64,000 bases of DNA from the NCBI GenBank assembly GCA_028023455.1, contig JAQFVV010000027.1:5327845-5391844 (forward strand), in the 5' to 3' direction. The translations under genes were made by a program, and so were the position numbers. Numbering within the stretch: position 1 is the first letter of the stretch; each line of letters begins with the position of its first letter. A model generated the notes under the pieces. That model had not been told where the DNA came from, made no database searches, and was given only the letters and a program-made list of their open reading frames with translations. This stretch comes from Epiperipatus broadwayi. Lineage: Eukaryota; Onychophora; Udeonychophora; Euonychophora; Peripatidae. Below are positions 46,616-59,560 of the stretch, piece after piece.

Positions 46616-48829
46616 TCCATCTACCTCGCATGTAGTCTCTAGATCTTGTTTTCGATCCCTTCTACCATCTTGTTATGCCAATATACATCTCTCCATATTT
46701 TGTTGACTGATCAGAAGTCTCTATAGCTCTTTTGTTAAAAGCCGAAGTCTCAGGTCCACAAATAAGAACTGTTAATATACTGAAATTTTTTTTTTTGCAA
46801 GGTATAGATATATTTCTTTGCAATACTATCAAAAACAATACTTTCAAGTTAAATTTTGATGATTCTTATCCATTATATTTCGATGTTAAATCAGGCAAGC
46901 ATAACAAATGGGGATCATGTTATATTTCTATGTGTATTAATAAATTTTCAAGAGTTTTATTATGAATAATAAAGATATTAATAAGATAGTTAATAGTTGA
47001 ACTGCTAGTTTGCTAGTTGAGTATAATAAGATCACTTAGATCTCTTCAAAAGTTTCGTATCTCCTGAGAGGTTATTATATATTTGAAGTCTCTATTTTGC
47101 AAGCACCTTACTACTCACATTATGTCAGAGATAATCCAAATACATTCTTCACCAGCACCCTTTCTTTATTTCCAGAACAACTATATTTTATTTTGACTTT
47201 TCAAGACGTTCTTTTTGTTTCACCTTTAAACATGTTTGACACTCATTCACAACATTGCACATTTGTCACACAGAGTTGACTTGCATTTTACATCATTATG
47301 CAACTGCTTTTGCAGACTGCTGAATTCTTCTACAGACCCATTATCACTGTTCTAATAGCATAGCATATCAATGGAACATTATTACTTGGTAAAAATAAAA
47401 TAACATCTACAGTTCTAAGGAAAAATATTAGATGCTTCATTTTTTTTTTACTATTGTAACCAGATGCCTAGATAACTATCTTGAAAAAAGATAATTGGGA
47501 CATGTTTAGCAAGAAATGTAGCTAAACTCCAAGCATATAGGATGATAGTCTATTCACTCAATCACAAATAATGATGAGCATACTAAGGATCATTATAAGA
47601 TTAAAACTGATTGCTGATAATTTTGGCTCCAGTGGTTACATTTATTGCTCATCATATATATGTAACTTATGATGCTGGAGGTGGCTAGAATATTTCTTAA
47701 TTTAGACCTGTTATATTATTGAAGTCCAATAATGGCACTACTAGCAACATGGGTTTGAACTTATAGCCTTTAAAGGACATCGCATTAACATCGAATCATA
47801 GCTTTGGAGTTCATGAAATTCATTTGCAATGTTGCACTACTAAGCTAACTTGGTGAAATGCATAAAGGAAAACTTAAACAAAAAAATATATGACAAGGAA
47901 TAGTTTATTTTCAGTAATAATTGCATATAAATTTATCTTTACATCCCTTCAAATAATGGATGGTATGGCCTTTGACAAGGCATCTGCAGCTTTAGTTAAC
48001 CACATTATCTTTTTTTTATTATTAATTTAGATAAAATATATAAAAAAATTATTTTATTACCCAGATAGATGCCCAATGAAGGTTTCAATTATTTATTTCA
48101 TTATTAATACAAAAAGTTACCAATATTAGGTTGTTTTCTATTTCCTGGTGTCAGCCACATGACGGTGCTATTTCTAGGTCACTTCCTAGAAATATACCGT
48201 TTACAATGGCCTACACCCAACCTAAGAGGCTTCTTTCTATGATAAACACAAAAAGAGCGCTCATGGCGGCGGCCTCAGCCAACCTAAGAGGCTTCTTTCT
48301 ACAATAAAACAGAGAGAGTCCCTGCTAGCCGGTCTGGCTTTCATTCTATGCTAAAAGCACAGACAAATGCCTTTATTGGCTGCTGTAGTTGGTTGTGTTA
48401 TTAACTTTATCGTATTGCAAGATGACTATTTTCTATTGAGTTTGGTGTGAGAGTAGGTGGATTTTAGCGTGTCATAAACACTATTCAATGCTACTTTCTA
48501 GAGACTGAAATAAACCAAAAACTATAATACTAAATCTCTAAAAAATTAACGTATGCTAAGCACTATTTAATGCTTTTTTCGAAAGACTAGGTAATAAAAC
48601 AAAGTGATAATTAGAAAAATGATGGATGGGGGGAAAAATGAACTGCACGACATGTAAAAAAAAATTTTCACTGACTTTCAACACTATTTCATGGAGTATC
48701 TATAAACAAAAAAACTAATTATCCTACTTTCAAAAATATAATACAAAATTTCATCAATATTTGAAAAATAAAAGACTTTTAACAGTAGTTTTTAATCTGT
48801 ATATACTCCTTTATGATGAAAATGTCACG
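46616..48829 (-). repeat. Inverted repeat arm A'
   Basis: The reverse complement of 31,427-33,628. In the stretches I compared, differences are few (for example one indel near 47,360 and single changes near 48,320 and 48,350 and 48,808). It starts inside the RTE-like LINE fragment (minus strand, about 46,850-46,616) and ends at the assembly gap. It contains the copy of the GC-richer segment at 48,160-48,335. Confidence 0.9.
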
Positions 48830-49329
48830 NNNNNNNNNNNNNNNNNNNNNNNNNNNNNNNNNNNNNNNNNNNNNNNNNNNNNNNNNNNNNNNNNNNNNNN
48901 NNNNNNNNNNNNNNNNNNNNNNNNNNNNNNNNNNNNNNNNNNNNNNNNNNNNNNNNNNNNNNNNNNNNNNNNNNNNNNNNNNNNNNNNNNNNNNNNNNNN
49001 NNNNNNNNNNNNNNNNNNNNNNNNNNNNNNNNNNNNNNNNNNNNNNNNNNNNNNNNNNNNNNNNNNNNNNNNNNNNNNNNNNNNNNNNNNNNNNNNNNNN
49101 NNNNNNNNNNNNNNNNNNNNNNNNNNNNNNNNNNNNNNNNNNNNNNNNNNNNNNNNNNNNNNNNNNNNNNNNNNNNNNNNNNNNNNNNNNNNNNNNNNNN
49201 NNNNNNNNNNNNNNNNNNNNNNNNNNNNNNNNNNNNNNNNNNNNNNNNNNNNNNNNNNNNNNNNNNNNNNNNNNNNNNNNNNNNNNNNNNNNNNNNNNNN
49301 NNNNNNNNNNNNNNNNNNNNNNNNNNNNN
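48830..49329. other. Assembly gap, 500 N
   Basis: Exactly 500 N, a conventional placeholder length, so the real distance is unknown. It abuts the outer end of arm A' at the half-palindrome gtcacg. Frames running through it are artefacts. Confidence 1.
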
Positions 49330-50275
49330 GACCTTTGTATCTCAGGCAAGAGTGGATTTTAGGGTACTTTTGCCTAGATTCTGAATCTTGTTCATCTGAA
49401 TGTACAATTCTGATTGGTACAGGGTTTTTTTGGCTGGGCTTGGTATGCCATCATGAGGTTTTGAGTTATAACTCACATACTTGAGTGTTCATAATATTTT
49501 TGGGCTTTTCGCAGCAACGTAATCTTTTATATATGTATAATTTTTTTCTTCCCAGGCTTGATCCCACTGTAGGCCGCAGATGTTATAAACTTAATCACCC
49601 TGAATAAAAGTTACTTTTAAAAAAAATTTTTATAATGTGTAACTAATATTTTCTTTATTTATTCATCTTTATTCTACTTTTTGCATACTATTGTGAAACT
49701 TTAACTTGATAGATTTTTTTTTGGATTATTATGGTATTCATTCAAAGACTGGGATTAAGATTATTATGATTAGTTATATAGTTATGAATTATGTAAACAA
49801 TAAAAAGGAAATTTAGCAATCTATTGATGTGTACATATGAACAAACTTTTTTTTACATTATAAGTTGTTAATTGTATTGTGTTGGCATGGTGCCCTTCTA
49901 CTTTATACAATTATAAATTTTTTCCAATAAGTAAAGCAACACCATTGCGTATATGAGGATCCGAATATGAGTAAACAATGAAAAAGATAGTCATTATATT
50001 GTATCTCTTTTTTCTTATATAGAAAACTAATAAAAGATATTAGCAATCAATTGCAGGTGCAAGGAAACAAATGGAACAGGGGGCAAATGAAGGGGGACAT
50101 GGTAAACCAAGTTTTATATATATTAATGTTTGATATATTAGATATGTAGATATTCAGGCAATAAAATGCAGCAGGTGTAAATAATAGAATGGGTTGGCAT
50201 TGTAAAAGTAGAGCATGACAGAAATAGGATAGTGGGAAGATTGTAGGGGATTGAGGGAAGGCAGGAAAGTAAATA
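49330..50275. other. No gene recognised; possible splice acceptor and poly(A) signal
   Basis: A pyrimidine-rich stretch ending in ttttttcttcccag (to about 49,555) is followed by a 16-codon frame ending RCYKLNHPE and a stop, overlapping an AATAAA at about 49,601. It could be a terminal exon. It could equally be the 3' end of an LTR element's coding region with an LTR starting tgttataaac at about 49,581. The remainder is AT-rich without a recognisable feature. Confidence 0.25.
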
Positions 50276-50443
50276 CCCCATAATTAAATAATAAAAGTTT
50301 AGGAATTAGCAATAACACTGGTAGGATGGATAACCAAGAAATAGATTATAATGAAAAGACCCCATAATTAAATAATAAAAGTTTAGGAATTAGCAATAAC
50401 ACTGGTAGGATGGATAACCAAGAAATAGATTATAATGAAAAGG
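50276..50443 (+). repeat. 84-bp perfect tandem duplication
   Basis: The unit starting 'ccccataattaaataataaa' occurs at 50,276 and 50,360. The two are identical as far as I can see, which indicates a recent duplication or possibly an assembly effect. It lies at the start of the gag-like region. Confidence 0.9.
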
Positions 50444-52450
50444 AAATAGCGAGTCAGAAAATGACAGCCAATTAGAAAACAAGCGAAAGCAGTAATATTG
50501 ACTTGGAACAGGACATTCCAATAGACCCCAACTTAATGATAAATACCTCAAGCCCAGAGATTACTTTTGCAGATCCTGGAGAGCTAATGGATAATATGAA
50601 TGTAGAACCAAGAACAGCAGAGGGCAACCATGGCCTGGTAATTTTAATGCACAGTATATTAAAAGAACAAATGGAAAAGTCAGGTGCACAGACAGGGCTA
50701 ATATTAAAGCGAGTCGAAGAGTAGCAAACAAGCCAAAGTGTCTAATATATTTCAAGAAGTACTCAGGAAATTTAATGAGAAATTTCGCAGGATTCAGGAG
50801 AGAGGCCATGTGCTGGAAGCTTGTATGAGGCAGAATTTTATAGAAACACTGCTTGTTATCCAAGATGAGAAGGAAGAATGCCATCAAATATGTGATCAGG
50901 TCCAATGCCCTTAAACAATATTAACAGAAACACAACATCAGGGCACATAATGAACATTTAAAAAAATCTTCAAGAGGCACAAGACAAGATCAAGGATCAA
51001 CCTCATGAATTGGAGAAATGTTAAACATAACTATGGAGCATAGAAAAAGGAAATAAAGATACATTCTATGAGAACCAAAAAAAGATATGACTAGATTATA
51101 AAGACACTGTCGAAAATCTGCATCAGGACTGGGACGATGAAGTTGATACTGAAATCCGCATCAGATGATTGAAATGGATCACTAGGACTCAGTGGTATAA
51201 AATCCATGGAGGCAGAATACCATCATCCACTATCACGGATCGGAATTCAGCGTTCACCGGATAACTAACATAATAATACAATGTGGATTAAAGAACCAGC
51301 CAAGGTAGAAACATCAGAAAGCAAGTAAGCTGGGCAACCATAGGGTAAACTCCAATATAGCAAGGTTTATACAATTGCAGATTTTTCATGGAGAACCTGG
51401 AGATAGCTGCAAGAATATTTGGGAAGTCTGAGGGAATGTTTTTTAAACCAGGTGGACATGAGGAGCAAGTGGCCATCGCTAGTCATTACTTAAGGGGAGG
51501 CAGCTAAGGATTGGTGGAACTTGTTACAACAAAAACCTAAGGCCTTTGTGATTATAGGGCGGCTATTCTGCAGAGGTACTGAAACGAAGATCGACAGGAT
51601 GTTATTTATGGAGAAGTATAAACCTAGTCATTGAGAAATGTGTACACAATTTTTTGTGCATCAAATTCAGGACATTAATGACCTTTGTGTATTCAGATGA
51701 CTAAGATTATAAAGACTATTCATCATAATTTGCTGGCCTGGGTACAGAAAGTAATGTTGGTAGGCCACATTACTGTCTTTGAAAGGATGACCCACTTTTT
51801 GACATCTATTGATTATGGCCACCTGGCTTCAGAACTTCGAGAGAAGTCAAGGAAACTTGAAGAATCAGGGTCCAAATGGTCAGTATAAACAATAAAGATA
51901 GAAATCGTGGATGGAAGATGGGCCACAACCAGACTGCCATGAAAGGAAATTATATAAGAAACCTTAGAGTGTCTCACCAGGTTATTTCTTCTTGTGGTGT
52001 GCCAAGGAAGATAGGGATAAATTTACTTGTAATGTAAACTCTGTTACAACCTTTATCCATAAAAATGAAAAACAGACTAAATGGAGTTCAAAGTCTGTAT
52101 CCAACCATCAAAGTTAATTGGCACTTATAGTGTACTCACATTGGTGGAGTCAGGTAATGTCTCAGTTATTTTCAAAGCCTGGTTTAAATCCTATAATGGT
52201 CAAGTAAAGGATGTGATGCCACTTCCGTCACAACCCTTTATATTGACTAATGGAAGAAAGATGAGTAAAAATTGTCAAGTGTGGTTGGATGTAGCAATGT
52301 CCCAAGAACCCATAGGGCATCCGTTTCTAGTTATGTCTAGACTTGTATAGGACATGGTTTTAGAATCTGACTTTCTCACACAGTATAACGTTATGATCAA
52401 ATACTTCGATAAAATGTGCAAACTGCTAAGGAAATCCCTAAAGGTTATCA
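50444..52450 (+). pseudogene. Ty3/gypsy-like gag-protease relic
   Basis: The start is an open frame at 50,503-50,724 (acidic, unrecognised). Around 51,470-51,560 a frame with HYLRGG followed, after a frameshift, by DWWNLLQQKPKAF matches the retrotransposon gag pattern of YLxG and A-WW. The 51,685-51,888 frame continues the helical gag region. At 52,081-52,350 the frame with TLVESGNVSVIF resembles the aspartic-protease active site DSGA (the Asp is Glu here, so inactive). Beyond a stop come VLESDFLTQYNVMI and MSRLV, the usual second half of such proteases. Gag would package element RNA and the protease would process it. This copy cannot, because of frameshifts, stops and the active-site change. 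Confidence 0.6.
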
Positions 52451-53990
52451 CAAAAAAGGAATGGTCATGGCCATCATTAAAGATTGGATGCTTGATACAG
52501 TCTGTTAATGAAATTATTAGCGCTAAAGTCTGAGAATCAAAATAAATTAGAGAATTACAGCCCTCTCAAAAGTATCAAGGCAACGCCACAGATTTATAAA
52601 TCGATGAAGAAATTTCTGTTCTCTGTCTGCAGAAGAATCTATAACAATTATTATAGAATGGGAAAAGGGATTCTAGCAATGAAGTAAAAGTCTGGATAAA
52701 ATTTAGTAATAAATTAGAGATTATAAAGGATGTGTAGAAATTTAATGAAATTAATGATAGTGATACCAGACAAGGAAGAAACAAGGACTAGGGAGAAGAT
52801 GCAGCTTTCAATAAAGTAGAAGATAGGATAAAAGAAATAAACTTAGAGAAGATTTAAGGGAATGTTTAAGGGATGGTAGGATAGTTGACAGAGATGATGA
52901 ATCTTATAAAAGAATTGAAATGGATGCTGATCAGGAAGGTGAAATATAAAGTTCAAAAGGTAGGATTACAGATAAAAAAACCAAAGATGATTGCTTCCGA
53001 ATTAATTATATGAATTCTGAAAGTAGCCTGGAAATTTTTTTAGAAAATAGCAATCTTGATTATGAAAGTAAAATAGCTAAAGATGTAGCTACCTGTGAGA
53101 AGGGAATAGATCTTCCAGATAAAGAGCTGACAAAAATACAGAAGTTTGTGGGGAAGATATTGAAAATGAAGAGTTGACGTGTACAAAAAAGAATTGGACA
53201 TGGTGGACTCCCGAGAGGATGACGCAACAAACTGGGAAGATAATGATGAAGAAAAGATAATACCTGATAATAAAGAACACAGAGTATTAGAACTAATTGA
53301 AAATCTTAGTGAAATGATGCATGGTTTCAACATGGAAGTTGAAAGATTTTAAAGATAGAAAGGTGATATGAAACTGTCCTTGAGTCCGAAAATAAGGTTG
53401 ATGAAGTCCGACAAATAAAAAGCAAAGGTATACAATTTTTAATATACCTAGCAGATGGATGTTTGAATATTGCAAAATTGGATTGTGATGTATATCCCAC
53501 TGAAACCATTATTTGTACAAGCATACTGTCAGGTTGTTATAGTGGTCTGGGAAAAGTAAGTTTTAGGAAATTAGAAACAAGAAGCTTTGGGTCAAAATGA
53601 AAAGATTTTCAGCAGAGAAGAGATGTAATGTGATGTACTGTAGCTCCATCATGGAAGAAACCTTCAAAAGATGATCAGTGACAAAATAGTAGGACTTGGT
53701 AAAGTTGATATAAGTGACATTGCAGATCAACTCTGGATACAAGTTTATCAACCTGGAAGTGTTGCATGACAAGAAATTTTCACAAATTTTTTTTATATAC
53801 ATAAAGGACTGTATACAGTCCAAGAGAAATGCACCCATTTTAAAGGATCAAGTGGTCATTAAAAGAACATCTAATTTGCACCAATTAACACTATATTACA
53901 CCTGATCCAGGGAAAGGTTAACAGGTAGTAATTACCAGAAAAATACAGAATACATTGAATAACTGACAATTAATCACATTAAAAAGGAAT
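52451..53990 (+). pseudogene. Unrecognised, acidic, broken coding-like region downstream of protease
   Basis: Plus-strand frames are longer than in the surrounding intergenic DNA but interrupted. Examples are about 53,165-53,350 with DMVDSREDDATNWEDNDEEK then EHRVLELIENLSEMMHGF, and 53,714-53,905 with INLEVLHDKKFSQIFFIYIK. The first is very acidic with a short amphipathic stretch. I see no reverse transcriptase, RNase H or integrase motif where pol would be expected. It may be part of the same retroelement or a captured sequence. Confidence 0.3.
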
Positions 53991-54615
53991 AACCAAGTAG
54001 AGACATCCTTATCTTTATAATCATTATATGATCATTCCATGATTGAAAGATTAATGGCAAAGGTAGGAGAAATAAGTTTGATATGATAATAATTGCTTGT
54101 TAACAGATAATGAACCATGTGTTTTCTTGCCACCTGAAATTGCATTTGTAACTACAAAGTAAAATTTTTTTGTTTTTTACCTTGTTTTTCTATATATGAA
54201 GCAGTAAAATCTGTCACACATATTTTGCTTCACTGTTTGGTGATATTAGAAACCTTAATCCAGAAATTCAAACCCATCTATGTATTTGTTTAATCACCAG
54301 GGAGTGAGTGCAAGTACATTTATAGATGTGATTAACCCCTTTTTGTATGCTTTAAATGGTTATTTTGAATAAAGAATATTTATAAGATTTAATTCAGAAA
54401 TATTTAAAATTTCAATCACCTCAAATAATCGTGTGAGTGTGTGTATGTATTACAGATACATAAAAATGTTGTAAATAATATTTATTCAATTTACTAAATA
54501 TATTTTGTATTTTATAATTTATATAATTCGTGTATTTTATTATTAAGGTGATGCAATACCACAGAAGATTCTGGAGTATAATTAACATAACTCAAAATTA
54601 TAAGCAAAAGTAATT
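53991..54615. other. No gene recognised
   Basis: AT-rich sequence with short frames. A (GT)n-like run lies near 54,433-54,446. It separates the gag-like region from the Penelope-like element. Confidence 0.4.
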
Positions 54616-56160
54616 TGAATATTCAAATAACCCATTTATCACCAGCTATTCCACATGCTTCTTTAATCTTTCAATTTCTATCCTTCCTTTCTGTGTATAC
54701 TATCTCTGCTTTTGTTAACTGGAATCTATGACCAGTTTTTTTGCTTGTGGCCTGTAAATATTGAAGTGTGCTCTTAATTTCTGAAGATTCTATTTTATAA
54801 GTATCTGTGTTGGGCAAGTCTTGTTGACATATTAGCCTTGCAAGTAGTTTAATTGCACTTAATTCTATAGACCACTTGATGTGCTGGTTCATTTGACATA
54901 GGGTCTTTAGAGTTATTGATTAATTGGTTAAGTGATGGAGCAATTTGAAAGCTTGTATTTATTTTATTTTTAAATACATTTTTAAATTTATGTCTAATCT
55001 TTGGAATATAAGGTAGGTTTATCCAGTTTTTACATCCGACTTGTTGGTTGGGGTGAGGATTTCTTATTTTCTATAGAATCTCTTTAGGGCATTTATGGTT
55101 TTATTGTGATTATATCCCATATTTCAGAGGCCATTTGAATACTGTTTAATGTTCTTTTTATTACATTCAAACTTCCATAGTGCATGATTTGTGTTAAAAA
55201 ACCCTTCAATCCCACATATTTACGTGATATTGGGGTTATTGATCTTGGGTTGATTGATCTTATATTTAGGAGCTTAATCATTATATTGTCTAGCATGTAG
55301 CTTTGTCTTTATATATATATACAAAAACTTTGTTTCTTTATATAAGCATCGATGTTTTTTCTATTTCTTGTTGTATTTCATCAACCGGTGGGTCTGTTAC
55401 GCATATAAATATGTTGTCTATGTTTCTCACATATATTAAACTTGAGTTTAAATTCTGTGATTAGGTATCATACATTTTTCGATTTTTGTTAGGAATAGAC
55501 TTTTGATGATACTGCTACTAAAGAATCCAATCAGCCAGTCATTATTTAGTTTATAATGTTTTCCATTGGCTGCTGCTGCTGTGAGATCTTTGTCAATCCC
55601 TTTCAAAACTTCTATTATGAATTACCTTTTGTGATGGTCATAATTGCTGTTACTTAACAGTTTATTAAATCAAGTTTTGTTTTGTACTCATCCTTTTTCA
55701 TTAACACCATACAGCTTTATCTTAATCATATTGTGACTTTCTATGTATGATTAGTGTACTTTACATTAACATACCGTTTATCTTTATGCTTTGGTAAGAA
55801 ATTCAGTATTCTAGCTGACTTTTCAATAATCTGATCTATTAAGGGGTCATTTTCAAATATGATTTCTATATTAGTTACTAATTTTTCCATTCCCTGCCCA
55901 TGAATCTTGATTTATTATTTAATGTTACCAATTGTTTCTGATATGGTTTCATTGGTTAAGTTGATCCAATTGTCTTGTTTAATGCATTCCGATTTTTTGC
56001 TTTGTTTCTCTAAAAAGCGCATTTTCTTATCATATTTGCCTTTTAAGTTTAAGGCCATAAGTTATATATTTTTAATTTTCTTTTGTACCTCATATTTTTT
56101 ATCCATTATTTTAATTCACCCCATTGTCTGCTTTAATTGATCTGTTCACAGCTTTTATTA
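54610..56160 (-). pseudogene. Penelope-like element in arm B', with complete 3' end
   Basis: On the minus strand this is the same element as 45,240-46,615, but it continues into the endonuclease: the frame 54,892-54,671 ends with KKTGHRFQLTKAEIVYTERKDRN, and in the next codons an LKIKEACGIAG-like end, the GH-x-F...E pattern of the GIY-YIG C-terminal half. RT landmarks are at about 55,450 (two-aspartate box) and the frame 55,296-55,093. Stops and shifts make it dead. It provides the missing half of the copy amputated at 46,616. Confidence 0.65.
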
Positions 56161-56229
56161 TCAGCTCTAGTAAAACTATCTTGTTTTTGCAAAATTCTGA
56201 GGCTGATTATATCATGATCATGGCAATGC

Positions 56230-57470
56230 ATACTTTTACAAAATGACCAAAACTATCACTTTACACTTTATGACTGACTGAAGAATTGGGATTCAGTAAA
56301 TATTCAATTAAATCGACAATTTTTTAATAAAATTTGCATCACTCAATGTAAAAGTTATATGACTCAGTGCTCTGAATTGAATCAATTGAGGTGATTAATG
56401 AATTGCTAAGTAACAGCAACTATGATTATTGCAAAAGGCAATTCATAATAGAGATTTTGAAATGGATTGACAAGTCTTTACAGAAAATGGCAAATATAAA
56501 ATGAATAATGACTGGCTGATAAAATTCCCTGGCAGCAGCATCATCAATCATCTATTCCTAGCTAAAATCGAAAAATATATTATACCTACTCATAGATATT
56601 TAAACTCTAGTTTAATATATGTGAGATATGTAGACAACACTTTATGAGTGTGACTGACACACAGATTGATAAAATACAACAGGAATTGGAGAGCATCAAT
56701 ACTGAAATGGACCTTGGAGAACGAAGACAATGGTAGAGTAATAAAGTTTTTGGACATATATGCAGACTAGGTCACATGCTAGACTACAGAATGATGATTA
56801 AGCCCCTAAATATGAGGATCAATCCATTCTAGATCAATAATCCCATTATCATATAAACGTGGAATCGAAGGGTTTTTCAGCACAAATCATACACTATGCA
56901 AGTTTGGATATGATAAAAAGAACAACATGAAATGACCTCCGAAATGGAGGATATAATCATGATGAAATTATAAACACCATAGAGATTCTATAAAAAAATC
57001 CTTGGCTGAACCACCACATAGAACCTAAAAACTGGATAAGCCTATCTTATATTCCGAATATTCCACATAAAAATAAAATTGATATAAGCTTTTGAACCAC
57101 TGCATCACTTAATAACTTTAAAAGCACTATATCAAACAAATTGACACATCAAGTGGTCTGTAAAATAAGTGTAGCCAATCATCTTGCAGTGCTGCATATT
57201 ATGTGAAGTTGAGGGCCAATTTGTCAACAAGACTTGCCCAGATATTTACACAATAGAGCCCACAGAAACAAGAAATTCACTTCAATATTTACAGACCATG
57301 AGCAGAAAACTGGTCATAGATTTGAGGTAACAAGAGGAGAGAGATTGTAAACAGAAAGAGGATATAAAATTGAAAATTAAAAAAGCATGTACAGTAGCTG
57401 GTGACAGTTTTTCTATTATTAAAAAAGAAATGAGCATGCCCATTTTAAAGAAGTGGGCTATTTGAATATT
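56230..57470 (+). pseudogene. Penelope-like element, plus-strand copy in arm B'
   Basis: The mirror of 43,950-45,163. The RT box reads YVRYVDN at about 56,620, followed by KFLDIYA with a shift, an IEGFFST-like stretch, and the GIY-YIG-like ANLSTRLAQ region near 57,215. It has the same inactivating changes as its partner, so these predate the duplication. Confidence 0.6.
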
Positions 57471-57984
57471 GAAATTGAATACATGAACAGTTAATTAATC
57501 ATTGATATAAAAAAAATCATATAATCACACCACTATATGCCATGAATATGATATAGTAAAAATATATTGAAAACAAGCTAGGCAGTAATAAAGCTAAATA
57601 TTATTAAAACAACTCTTCTGTGTGTTTTTTCATTTTACCAGATACTAAAACATTTCCAAATCTTAATGATTAAGGTTTCAATTTAAGATATATGTTTGTG
57701 TTAACTGTATATTATATTTGATATGAACATTGAAGTACTTAAACTATATAATGAAACTATGGTTTAAATAAACAATTATTGATATTCATAAGATTTTAAT
57801 ATTTCAAAATGGCTCTATTGAGGTGTGAAAAATATTAAAATATAATTATCGATAGTTTATTTCTGTCTTATTTGGAATGATTATTTAGTTTATATATTTC
57901 TTGCAACATTATGGACAAATTAAAAAATTATATTAGATATTTCATCTTATAATTATTGAATAATTTGAATGATTACATTTAAAA

Positions 57985-59560
57985 CTACACAGGCAAAATT
58001 CCGTAGAGTAGCACCATTCAGCGCAAGCCAGAGTAATCAATGGATGCAGGAAGGTTTGTGCATAAAATCTTGATGCTATTCTTGCAATTGCCCCAGATTA
58101 GTTTTTAGTTTATGGCTTTCACGAGAGGTCTTGGATCTGAGAACACTGCACCTAGATCTTAGGATCTAATCCAACCTTCTAGATAACTATAAAGCTTTAA
58201 GATGAAAACAAAATAATGTCTTCAATTGAAGCTCATGGATCTGAACTCAGTTCAGCATCTATACTTTTTGGTGGCTTTGAATCTTTAATAACCACAGTCA
58301 CCATAATTCTATTGGGCATGATTGGTATTAAACCACTAATCACACGATCATCTTTTTTATGCTTACACCATCTTTACACAGGCAAATCTCTCCAGATGGA
58401 AGCACCACTCAGTGCAAACTACAGTCATCAATGAAGGCAGGGATGTTTGGGCTTAAAATATATCTAGGGCCTACTCATCCAATATCCCCAGACGAGTTTC
58501 TAAGTTATGACTGATAATTGAAAAACCTTGTATCTGAGGACACTGCACTTAGATCTGCTGATCTAATGCAACTCTCCAGCAGCCACATTTCATCTTTTTA
58601 GCAAACTATAAAGCTTTTGAGTCCAAAATGAAAACAATGTTTTCAATTCAAGTTCATTTATTTGTATAGTCATACAGATCTGAACTCCATTTAGCATCCA
58701 CACTTTTTGTCTGGTTCTTCAATAATCACAATCACCAAAAGTCTATTGGGCAGAATTGGTATTACACCACTACACATTGCATGATCACCATGCTTTATGC
58801 TTAGACAAGCTGTTTACCCAGGCAAAACTTTTCATATGGTAGCACCACTCAGTGCATTCCAGAGTAATAGGTAATATATGGCTGCTAGAGGATTGCATTA
58901 GGTTTTAAGATAGGTGCACCGCTCTCAGATCCAAGGTTCATTATTGATGAAAATGACAAGCTAGAAAATAGGATGAGTAGGCACTAGATGGGGATCTTAT
59001 GCATGAACCTTCCTGAATCCATTGATTACTAACTCTTGCACTGAGTGGCCCTACTGTTTGGAGAGTTTTGTCTCTGTGTAAACAACTTATTTAAGTATAA
59101 ATAGTGGTGATATGTTTAGGGGTTTAATACCAATTCTGCCCAGTGTATTTATGATAACTGGTTATTAAAGGACTACAGATGCCAAAAAGTATGGATGCTG
59201 AATTGAATTTAGATCTATATAACTATACCAGCTCATGAACTTGAAAATATTGTGCTTTCATTTTGGACTTATTTTTTATAGTTACTTAAAATATAGCTGC
59301 TGGAGAGTTGCATTAAATCCTAAGATCTAAATGTTAGTGCCCTCAGATCCAAGGCTTCTCACTGATAAAGCCACAATCTAAATTAGTCTAGGGATATTGG
59401 ATGAATAGGCACTAGATAAGGATTTTATGCACAAAACTTCCTGCATCCATTGTTTACTCTGGCTTGCAATGAGTGACACTATAATATGGAGAGTTTTACC
59501 TTTGTGTAAATGGCTTGAGTCCGCGTAAAGAATGGTGATTATGTGATGTTTACTGGTTTA
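57985..59560. mobile_element. Foldback/MITE family 2 large composite in arm B'
   Basis: The mirror of 41,835-43,415 with the same order of two plus units then inverted units and the same truncated member, so the composite existed before the arms were duplicated. The frame 58,216-58,434 lies inside a unit and is not a gene. Confidence 0.8.

Noticed and set aside
48761-49484. Long open frames through the N gap
   Set aside because: They consist almost entirely of untranslated N and exist only because no stop can be called there.
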